Positions 56,852 through 64,000 of a stretch of DNA of 64,000 bases are shown here, in pieces. Numbering within the stretch: the first letter of the stretch is position 1; every line of letters begins with the position of its first letter. The notes beneath the pieces were generated by a model. The model was given only the letters and a program-made list of their open reading frames with translations, made no database searches and had not been told where the DNA came from. This stretch comes from Mortierella alpina (taxonomy: Eukaryota > Mortierellomycota > Mortierellomycetes > Mortierellales > Mortierellaceae). The position numbers were made by a program, and so were the translations under genes. Location: assembly GCA_029449245.1 (NCBI GenBank), contig JANATF010000003.1, positions 2,356,001-2,420,000 of the forward strand. The letters are read 5' to 3'.

Positions 56852-57711
56852 GGCGAGTGTGGTGCGAGAAGATGAAGGTGAATGGAGACGAATGGGACAA
56901 CGACGATGGATGGAGCTGGATGGAGGTGGAGGCAGAGAGGAGAGAAACAAAGAGAACGAAGCTCTTTTTTGCAAGTGGTTTTATATAACAACCTCCCCAC
57001 CCCACTTGGCTCGCATTCCACGCCTACGGATCAGAAGCTGAAACAGGATCCTTGCCGTCGTCTTTCATCTGCATGAAAGACTGCTGTACTCTGGCCTCTA
57101 TCGCCATCGCCATTCATCGCCACCGCCATTCCTCCATGGGCAGCAAAAGGCAGCCAGAATTCTGCGGGGTGCATAAGAAAGCATCGGCTAAATCACGTTC
57201 ACTTTGAGGCATAGCTGGGGGCGGCATAGCGACTCCCGCGCGTAATGACCGACCGAGAAGGACTTTGTTGCCCACTCATGCCATGTCCTATAGAGGCCGA
57301 ACTCTGCCCAGCAAGCCGTAGGAGGCCATGCCTTTTTGAAGGCTTCATCGCAAAGCAGCATACAAAAGACAGAGGCACCGGCGAGTGGATATCTTTTTTT
57401 CGCCTGCGTGAGCGGCGACGGATTTTCGACTTTGTACATCACGTTTTTTTCTCGTCTCGCTTTTTTTCCTTCTCAACTTCCCTCGCCACCCTCCCTTCCC
57501 AAGGTAAACGTGAATTCCCTCTGCTTCTCTGCCTTTTCTGCTGGAGACGAATGTCCATGATCGAGAGCACACGTTGGCGGTGCAGCGGGTGTGGCCAGGG
57601 CGGCCCTTGCTTACTCATAGACGGGTGCTCTAACAGTCTTTGCTGCCTCCACGTCCACGCAGACATTAACGAGCCAACCCTACAAGACACCTGCGACGGA
57701 GGCATAGCATC
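56852..57711. promoter_or_regulatory. divergent promoter of sulfite oxidase and Cbf1-like bHLH gene
   Basis: 860 bp between two divergent start codons. TATATAA on the minus strand at 56981-56987 lies 130 bp before the sulfite oxidase ATG. Several ACGT cores occur, including TCACGTT near 57193 and CACGTT near 57432, but no full CACGTG is present. Confidence 0.5.
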
Positions 57712-58899
57712 ATGGAATCCAACCAGGAAGTTCAAGACGTGATCAAGAACTTGGTACGTGGCACACACATAGGACGGAATGGGACTTGCAGCACGATCAC
57801 CACGCCGTCATCCTGTATTTCTGAATTGTCTACAAACACACTTCATCTAGCCGGCAGTTTTCACTCAAAGTTTACATGAACTAAGGCCAACCTCGGTACA
57901 TTTCGACCATCTTTGTTAACATAGACAAACACCATATCGGCGGTTGGCGACTCTTTGACTTTCCAGGCGGTTATAGAGCAGCATACGCGAGCCGCTGCGG
58001 AATCGAAAAGTAATACTGAAGCCGAGACTTCGGAGGCTGCCACCGGACCCATTAGCGTGGACACTACCCACTTTGATGTGCAGCAGCAGCGTGATCATGA
58101 GGAGCTACGCCGTATTGCAGAGCAACATCAGCAAGAGATTCAGCAACATCATGAAAATCATGAGCAGCAAAAGCAGGAACAGCAGGAACCTGAACTAGTT
58201 GAGCTAGCGCAGGAACTTAACTCTGCAGCAGACAACCATGATGCAGAACATCAGCAGGTGTTGCAGCACATTGCCAATGCTACAGCTGCAGCCGGAGCAG
58301 CTGAGGCAGCAGACGCCGTGAGCACGCTCGCCACGGTTCCCATAGCTGAGAGGTATGCTACATTCAATCTTTCACAGGGTCACAGAGTTCTCTGCGAGGC
58401 TTTCTATAGCTCTAACACCCGCTTGCACCTTTTCGTATGCACTATTCTACCGCCCACCAGTCCTCCAACTTCAACAGCTAAACTTGTACCAGGCTCGGAC
58501 GAGTGGCACAGAGTGCGCCGCGACAACCATAAGGAAGTCGAGCGCAGACGCCGCGAGACCATCAATGCGGGGATTAACGACTTATCCAAGCTGATTCCCA
58601 ACAGCGAGAAGAACAAGGGCTCGATTCTTAAGCAGGCTGTGAGATATATCACCTCCATTCAAGCCGATATTGAGCGCCTTACAACCGAAGCGAATCACAT
58701 GGAGGCAGCGACTGCAGCAACCCGGGAACTTGAAAAGGCCCTGCTTGACAAGGCACTGGTCGAGAAGAGCGTAGCGGAGGGCTCTTGTATCTCTCTGTTA
58801 GCCCAACACGAGCAACTGAAGCGTGAGTACGAGGATCTTCAAAGGAAGATGAGCGAGCTCTCAGAGGAACACACAAGCAAAAAGCAGCGCACGGAATAG
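57712..58899 (+). CDS. Cbf1-like bHLH-leucine zipper transcription factor
   Basis: Exons 57712-57753, 57967-58352 and 58461-58899 give 288 aa. If the 108-nt intron 58353-58460 is retained, the frame stays open and gives 324 aa. A Gln/His/Glu-rich N-terminal half precedes the bHLH at about 163-215: RRDNHKEVERRRRETIN, then a helix-loop-helix with LIPNSEKNKGSILKQAV. The His, Glu and Arg at DNA-contact positions predict binding to CACGTG. A long heptad-like coiled coil follows to the end. The basic region is closest in my memory to yeast Cbf1, which binds sulfur-gene promoters and centromeres; USF/Pho4-type factors are alternatives. It is divergent from sulfite oxidase. Confidence 0.82.
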
Positions 58900-58901
58900 T
58901 C

Positions 58902-59117
58902 TTAGCTTATTCCTTTGCGCTTTTTGCCCCTACTCTTTGACTTCCAGACCATACCCTCCTGCTTCTCTCCGCTTGCATCAGTGTAGTCGCGCAATAAACC
59001 ATTCCGCTCCTTTTTTTTGTATACGCCTAATGGGCTACTTCCATCCAGAGTTCTTGCCTCGATTTCCCAGAACTCGTTGGTTGTAATCTCCCGCTCATTG
59101 AGCTGGGATTGAACCAT
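58902..59117 (-). CDS. small ORF, unknown, 71 aa
   Basis: ATG 59117 to TAA 58904-58902, ending three bases beyond the bHLH stop on the other strand. Its composition is protein-like (charged, not repetitive): NEREITTNEFWEIEARTLDG and DASGEKQEGMVWKSKSRGKK. I do not recognise it. It may be a small gene, the remnant of a transposon protein, or chance. It lies just upstream of the LINE. Confidence 0.3.
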   Translation of the reverse strand: MVQSQLNEREITTNEFWEIEARTLDGSSPLGVYKKKERNGLLRDYTDASGEKQEGMVWKSKSRGKKRKGIS

Positions 59118-59268
59118 GTCGTTTATATCCCTGCTCTATTGGCGTTATTTCCTACCAACCCTCTCTTATTGACTGAAATATCTGTAATTGACGATAAATT
59201 AACATAAAATATATATAGCGCTGAAACTTTAGGCATTTATCCAGTAAGAAAAACGGTCTGCTGGCCCA

Positions 59269-59475
59269 ATGGAAAGGCCCTCTCGGGAGTCCAAAATCAT
59301 GGCCAGGAAGGGCCTCGACGGCATATTTGACCCGGCCTCCGTCCTGGTTGGTAAGAAGAGTAAGGCCAAGGAGAAGTCCTCGGCCAAGGCCTCTACCAGA
59401 GCTTCTGGGCCCACGGTGGATAGCATGGGCATCCCCGTTGTGGTGGCCGCTGACCACGCCACGCCTTCAGGGTAA
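59269..59475 (+). CDS. short ORF before the LINE reading frame (possible ORF1 remnant)
   Basis: A 68-aa frame, Lys/Ser/Ala-rich (GLDGIFDPASVLVGKKSKAK), ending 127 bp before the LINE start. LINEs often have a nucleic-acid-binding ORF1 in this place; this would be a truncated or unrelated one. Similarity to known ORF1 proteins is not evident. Confidence 0.25.
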   Translation: MERPSRESKIMARKGLDGIFDPASVLVGKKSKAKEKSSAKASTRASGPTVDSMGIPVVVAADHATPSG

Positions 59476-62400
59476 ATCCCAGGGGGGGCTGGCCGAGACA
59501 TCCCTCAGTGTATAATACCCAGACATTGTACACTCACATCTCTCTTGAGCGCCTCGCCCCCCCTCCCCTTCTTTCTTCTTCCCCTCTCTACCTTGTTCCC
59601 CAATGATTGAGTACAACAACTTGAGAGTATGCACATTGAACGTCCGATCGATCGTGCGTGAGGCTATGAGGAGATCCTTCTTCTCTTGGCTAAGGACCCA
59701 AAAACAATACGACATTATCGCCCTACAGGAGACTGTGATGAACCCAGGACCCAACGACAACGAGGCGGCTCGACAGGCAAAGTGGGCAAGGGAATGGAAG
59801 GGACCTATCGTCTTCTCCAAACACTGTGCCACCCTCTGCAACAACAGCCGTCTCTCTCTACACAACCCCCAACAATACCTCGAAGGAAGGCTACTAACGG
59901 TCGAGGTGGTTTGCGACAACAAGCTTGACGAGAAGCTCTGCATTGCCAACGTGTATGCACCATCCAACAACGGTTGTAGTCAAGACAACCTCACGCCCGA
60001 GACCTTCCTCCAACAACTACCATACACCGCCCTCAACAACTACGACCATAAGCTCATTCTGGGCGACTTCAACGTGGTCGCTAACCCTCGCCTTGATCAA
60101 AACCCACCAGGCAGGCTCCGCACTGTCGCACGCTGGACCCTATTCAGCGAGGCATTTTCCCGCCTTGACGTCGTGGACATCGCTCCGGAGGCACCTGTGG
60201 ACGAGAATGGCAAGGTGACTGATAACCACTTCACTCATGAGTACAGACGAAACAACAGCCTTCGTATGTCGCGCATCGATTATATCACTGTTTCCTCCCC
60301 TCTCCGGGATAGGGTAGCTTACTACCAGGTCTCCTCGGCTCCGTTTGTCAACTCGGACCACAGACTGGTCTCCGCGGTGATTAACTCGACTACACGACCC
60401 CGCAAACCCAAGGCCGCCCCGTCTCTTGACATTCGGATCCTCTCTGACCAGAGCTTCCGCGCTCAGATCCGCCAAACCTTGGAAAAATGCCAGCAAACTA
60501 GGACCACTCGCCCTGAATTATACCCCTCACCGGGCCACTTTTGGGACGAGTGCAAAGATAAGTTCCTACTGCTGGGTCAACAGTTTCGCAACAAACAACG
60601 CTCTACTGCCACGAGAAAGCGTGTCCTCCTCCAGAAGACTCTGAAGGAGGCAGACATACTCCTCAACCAAAACCCGAACTCGTCTGAAGCCCTTTGTCAT
60701 CGTCTGGATGCTCTTGCTGAACTAGAACGCCTGGAGGCTGACGCGATGCAACACACGGCTACTTTGGCCAAGGTCCGTTGGCTGGAGGAAGGCGAGAAGG
60801 CCTCACCCTTCTTTACCGACAACCTCAAGCGAGAGCGCCAGAGGAAGGACATCAAAGCACTAAAGTCTAGTTCAGGAGTCAGCACCCAAGTCCCGGAGGA
60901 GATGGACTCGATTGCTCGCCAGTTTTACACTCAACTATACGCGTCTCAACCAACGGATACCACCGCACAGGACACGCTCCTGGAGTGCGTGGAGAGGAAG
61001 ATCCTACCGGACTGCAGTGCCATCCTGGATGAAGATCTGACATTGCAGGAGATTAAAAAATCAATCGACTCTATGGACCTTCGCTCTTCACCAGGATCGG
61101 ACGGCCTCCCTTATGAATTTTACAAAACTTTCAAACATGACGTTGCCCCTATCCTTCTGGAGATGTTCAACTCGATCACGGACACTGACGGCGCACATCC
61201 AACCTCGCACGGGATCGCCCTCACAACTCTGATCCACAAAAAAGCCTGCAAGGAGGAGATGAAAAACTACCGACCGATCTCACTCACACAGACTGACTAC
61301 AAGATCTTCACAAAGGCTTTGACGAACAGGATCAACCCAGTCGCCAAAACGGTCATCAAACCGTGGCAGACAGGCTTTATCCCAGGTAGACAGGGCCATG
61401 ATAATGTTATGCTTATCGAGCTCCTGTCACAGTACGTCAACGACGGATCCCACGGTGATTACGCGATCCTCTCACTGGACCAGGAGAAGGCGTACGATAG
61501 AGTGGAGTGGGGGTACCTCTCCAGGGTGTTGGTGACATTTGGATTCGGAGCCAGGATGCGCAATTGGATCAGATGCTGCTACACCAATCTGACAGCCAGA
61601 CTCCTCATCAATGGCCGACAATCAGCCCCCTACCCAGTCGAACGAGGTCTCCGGCAAGGAGACCCTCTTGCACCAATCTTATTCAATTTTGTCCTGGAGC
61701 CCTTCCTCCTGTACTACCACAGGCACGCGAGTGGCATTAGAGTCGAGGACATGGGCTTCAAAGTCGCAGCCTTTGCCGATGACACCAATTTGTTTATCCA
61801 GCCTGGAGACGAGCAGCACGCACTGCGAGCGATCGAACTTCACGAGAAGGCATCCGGCGCCAAGGTCAACCAGGACAAAACGGAGGTAATACCACTCACT
61901 AGGGGGGCGACGACAACCATTGTCTTCCCGTCCTTTACAGTCAAACCATTCGAGGACCCGTTCACCCACCTGGGGGTCATCATACAACCCTCAGGGCGTC
62001 TTATGGTGCCCATCGAAAAGGCCATTCTGGAGGACCTCAAGTCCACAGTCCAAGCGTGGCACAGGAGGCGCCTGTCGTTCGCTGGGCGGGTCACGGCCGC
62101 CAACACATATCTGTTATCCAAACTCTGGCACGTTGCCCCCTTTTATACGTTCAGCAAAAAGTTTTTCAAGGCAGTTGACACCATCACAAAGGCCCTCCTC
62201 TGGCACGACAAACCAGCTAGGGTCTCGTTGTCATGGTACCGCCTGCCTCGGAAAGACGGGGGCTGGGGCCTCATCAACCCTGAGACTCAATGCCAGGCCC
62301 TGAAGGCGAAATGGTTAGCGCGATGGAGAACTCAACGCACCCGCTGGAGACGGCTCTTTACGTTGTCGGCCCAAGGATGCTATGGCCTCAATGACGTTGA

Positions 62401-63689
62401 TGCTACTGAATCCTTTCTTGCGACTCCCACTATACAGCAGGCCATCGTGGGTGGCCCCATGCACTCCTCGACTACAGCACAGGCCACCACAGCCTTCGCC
62501 AAACTGGACGTCAAGGACATATCTCCCATGGAAGCGGTCTCACTTGCTCAAAAAAAGAACGCGGACTCGAAGATTGGCGGCCACACTAAATACGGCGACA
62601 AATACCTTATATCTGAGTTCACGGTCAGGACGGCTCGGCAGTACCTGGATGAGAAGGCGCTTGAGGCTCACAAGGCGAGACCTCGACCCTCAAAGCTCTC
62701 CCTCCAGGCGCCCATCTTTGCCAACCTACCCCTCCGTGATATCACGCCAGACACAGCAGCCAGGGTCGAACTGGACTTGAGGACAGCGCGCGCGATGGCG
62801 GCTACAAATGACCCCACCATTGACCCAGTCCCAACACCCAAGGACATCGCTGAAGCACAGAAGGCAGCCGAGATCTCACTACCCGATGCCCAGTGGACAG
62901 TCTTTTTCTCTCGCCTCCACTGCCGTCAACGTCGCACCAATGAGAAGGACTTTCTGTACCTCATTGCTCACCGCAAGATATACACCCACGGTATCAAGAG
63001 CAACTTTGGATACGAAGACTCACCCTCACCTGGTTGTAGGAGATGCAAGATAGCCGATCCCGACCTCGACCCACCCTTTGAGACCCGTCGCCACGCCTTT
63101 CACTCGTGCCCGTCGGTCCTGGTACTCTGGACACAGGCCCTACGATGGCTGCAGCAGTTGCTGCCACAGCAGCAGCTAAGTGACGACGGTCTTCAGTTGA
63201 TCCTCTGTTGGCCAGCAACCACTGCACTGCCCACTATCGTAATCCATCTCCACTCGGTCGTAACGCATGCCATCTACCGTACTTACTGCAAGTTAGGGGA
63301 CGGTGAGCCTCTGAGGCCCAACCAACTATCATGGATGGCCCTCGCCGCTTTCCAGTCCCGCGGTCGGCTTGAACTCGTCCGAGCACTACACAAGGATCAG
63401 CGTGAACGGGAGCGAGTGCCCAGAACTGGCGCCCGACAACCACGAGAACCTCCGGACCCAGATCACCACTACAAAGTCTTCAAGGCTGAATGGCACCACC
63501 CGCCCCACATTGTGGTGTCTGACGATACCATCTCCTTTGGGGACATGTGGGTGCTGCAGGACCAGGAAGCCCTCTCGGTAGACGACCCTGTCGACCTCGA
63601 GTAACTGCTTGGTTTCTGTCGCTATTCACCCTTGTTCTTTGGATTCTTCCTACTCTTTATTTTTATCTTTTATTTTTTCTACTTCTTGT
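59476..63689 (+). mobile_element. L1-like non-LTR retrotransposon (LINE), ends uncertain
   Basis: The element is defined by its large endonuclease-reverse transcriptase frame, with a short CT-rich leader before it. Neither end is certain. No poly-A tail is visible after the stop; the sequence there is T-rich. A shared 9-mer, TATACGCCT, occurs at 59020-59028 and 63690-63698 and could be a target-site duplication, which would put the element at about 59029-63689. Confidence 0.7.
59603..63604 (+). CDS. LINE ORF2: AP-like endonuclease, reverse transcriptase, zinc finger
   Basis: One open frame of 1,333 aa with no stop or frameshift. Residues 1-230 are an exonuclease-endonuclease-phosphatase fold: TLNVRSIV, LQETV, LGDFNVVANPRLDQ, SRIDYITV and NSDHRLVSAV supply the Asn, Glu, Asp/Asn, Asp and His catalytic positions. 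The reverse transcriptase follows (about 480-800): SPGSDGLPYEFYK, NYRPISLTQTDYKI, motif A LDQEKAYDRVEW, motif B GLRQGDPLAPILFNF and motif C AFADDTNLF (Asp726 and Asp727). The C-terminus has a CxxC...H...C knuckle (GCRRC, then HAFHSC) of the zf-RVT type. The NYRPISL-type motif and domain order fit the L1/Tx1 group. No RNase H domain is seen. All motifs are intact, so this copy may be mobile. Confidence 0.95.
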   Translation: MIEYNNLRVCTLNVRSIVREAMRRSFFSWLRTQKQYDIIALQETVMNPGPNDNEAARQAKWAREWKGPIVFSKHCATLCNNSRLSLHNPQQYLEGRLLTVEVVCDNKLDEKLCIANVYAPSNNGCSQDNLTPETFLQQLPYTALNNYDHKLILGDFNVVANPRLDQNPPGRLRTVARWTLFSEAFSRLDVVDIAPEAPVDENGKVTDNHFTHEYRRNNSLRMSRIDYITVSSPLRDRVAYYQVSSAPFVNSDHRLVSAVINSTTRPRKPKAAPSLDIRILSDQSFRAQIRQTLEKCQQTRTTRPELYPSPGHFWDECKDKFLLLGQQFRNKQRSTATRKRVLLQKTLKEADILLNQNPNSSEALCHRLDALAELERLEADAMQHTATLAKVRWLEEGEKASPFFTDNLKRERQRKDIKALKSSSGVSTQVPEEMDSIARQFYTQLYASQPTDTTAQDTLLECVERKILPDCSAILDEDLTLQEIKKSIDSMDLRSSPGSDGLPYEFYKTFKHDVAPILLEMFNSITDTDGAHPTSHGIALTTLIHKKACKEEMKNYRPISLTQTDYKIFTKALTNRINPVAKTVIKPWQTGFIPGRQGHDNVMLIELLSQYVNDGSHGDYAILSLDQEKAYDRVEWGYLSRVLVTFGFGARMRNWIRCCYTNLTARLLINGRQSAPYPVERGLRQGDPLAPILFNFVLEPFLLYYHRHASGIRVEDMGFKVAAFADDTNLFIQPGDEQHALRAIELHEKASGAKVNQDKTEVIPLTRGATTTIVFPSFTVKPFEDPFTHLGVIIQPSGRLMVPIEKAILEDLKSTVQAWHRRRLSFAGRVTAANTYLLSKLWHVAPFYTFSKKFFKAVDTITKALLWHDKPARVSLSWYRLPRKDGGWGLINPETQCQALKAKWLARWRTQRTRWRRLFTLSAQGCYGLNDVDATESFLATPTIQQAIVGGPMHSSTTAQATTAFAKLDVKDISPMEAVSLAQKKNADSKIGGHTKYGDKYLISEFTVRTARQYLDEKALEAHKARPRPSKLSLQAPIFANLPLRDITPDTAARVELDLRTARAMAATNDPTIDPVPTPKDIAEAQKAAEISLPDAQWTVFFSRLHCRQRRTNEKDFLYLIAHRKIYTHGIKSNFGYEDSPSPGCRRCKIADPDLDPPFETRRHAFHSCPSVLVLWTQALRWLQQLLPQQQLSDDGLQLILCWPATTALPTIVIHLHSVVTHAIYRTYCKLGDGEPLRPNQLSWMALAAFQSRGRLELVRALHKDQRERERVPRTGARQPREPPDPDHHYKVFKAEWHHPPHIVVSDDTISFGDMWVLQDQEALSVDDPVDLE

Positions 63690-64000
63690 TATACGCCTCG
63701 AGCCTGGACCAGTACGCCCGGGCCAGAGCGCCCTGCTCTCTGACTCGCTCTTCCAACCGCCGAACCGCTTCTGCGTGTTCCTGCACCATGGCGGCGTACT
63801 GCTCTTGCTGAGGACACAACTGCAGCACTAGTTGCTGCAGACGCTCTTGGAGGCCCACCTTGTCACTCTGAAGCACGTCCCACATCCGCTGGAGACCGGC
63901 CCTGTCCTCAACGCTCACCTCGTGGTGCAAGATCCGCTCCTCGAGCAGCGCGAGTCGCTCGATCGTGGTGTGCAAGTTCCCTTGGAGCTTCCAAAACCAC
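63679..64000 (-). CDS. coiled-coil protein C-terminus, unknown (partial)
   Basis: Frame open from the window edge to the TAG at 63681-63679, 107 residues visible. It is rich in Leu, Glu, Gln and Arg with heptad spacing (LQERLQQLVLQLCPQQEQYA, then AVRRLEERVREQGALARAYW), so a coiled coil. Codon use and composition look genuine. It runs against the LINE, and the stops are 74 bp apart. It could be the end of a host gene or of another transposon-encoded protein. The family is not recognised. Confidence 0.6.
   Translation of the reverse strand, partial: WFWKLQGNLHTTIERLALLEERILHHEVSVEDRAGLQRMWDVLQSDKVGLQERLQQLVLQLCPQQEQYAAMVQEHAEAVRRLEERVREQGALARAYWSRLEAYNKK

Noticed and set aside
1-64000. tRNA, 5S rRNA, CRISPR, or bacterial-type operon
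   Set aside because: No tRNA B-box/T-loop context, 5S-like internal promoter or spaced repeats were recognised on reading; a tRNAscan or Rfam run would be decisive.

Overview
The window is nuclear DNA of a filamentous, early-diverging fungus, most likely Mortierellomycota (Mortierella/Linnemannia/Podila type). The case for this: genes are split by short GT-AG introns (mostly 70-190 nt), coding is GC-rich with pyrimidine-rich 5' leaders, the set contains a canonical Dicer, VTC4 polyphosphate polymerase, an ABCC transporter and an L1-like LINE, and no bacterial or organellar signature is present. The genus is an inference; no rRNA lies in the window. Exon structures were worked out by hand from splice signals, reading-frame phase and family alignment from memory. 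All complete multi-exon models listed close in frame.

Layout. 1-522 (-): 5' end of a MAT2B/RmlD-like NAD(P) protein, divergent from 1189-2643 (+) inositol monophosphatase. 3326-8314 (+): a 1,662-codon intronless PPR-type protein. 10568-16436 (+): an 1,809-aa SH3 plus Ras-association-like scaffold of cell-polarity type. 18338-23560 (+): a full ABCC transporter. 24670-29364 (+): a USP37-like protein with a PH-like N-terminus and three UIMs but a damaged catalytic triad. It is tail-to-tail with 29451-34792 (-), a complete Dicer. Dicer is head-to-head, across a 0.64 kb interval holding a small 88-aa ORF, with 35431-39058 (+), the U5 snRNP GTPase Snu114/EFTUD2. 39249-41915 (-): VTC4. 45195-48824 (+): a nicotinamide-nucleotide adenylyltransferase-like protein with a 2 kb intron bounded by a G21 and a C20 run. 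51956-54426 (+): a secreted type-B carboxylesterase. 54779-56851 (-): sulfite oxidase, divergent from 57712-58899 (+), a Cbf1-like bHLH factor. 59603-63604 (+): an uninterrupted LINE polyprotein. 63679-64000 (-): a partial coiled-coil ORF.

Functional links. The USP-like/Dicer/Snu114 block places an RNAi nuclease between a ubiquitin-binding protein and a spliceosomal GTPase. The sulfite oxidase/Cbf1-like pair joins a sulfur-oxidising enzyme with a factor whose yeast relative controls sulfur genes. VTC4 has a CACGTG E-box and an 83-nt purine tract upstream. The rest of the window is mostly housekeeping. The large spacers (8.3-10.6, 16.4-18.3, 42-45 and 48.8-52 kb) hold homopolymers, microsatellites and CT-rich leaders but no convincing genes. 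No rRNA, tRNA or CRISPR was recognised.
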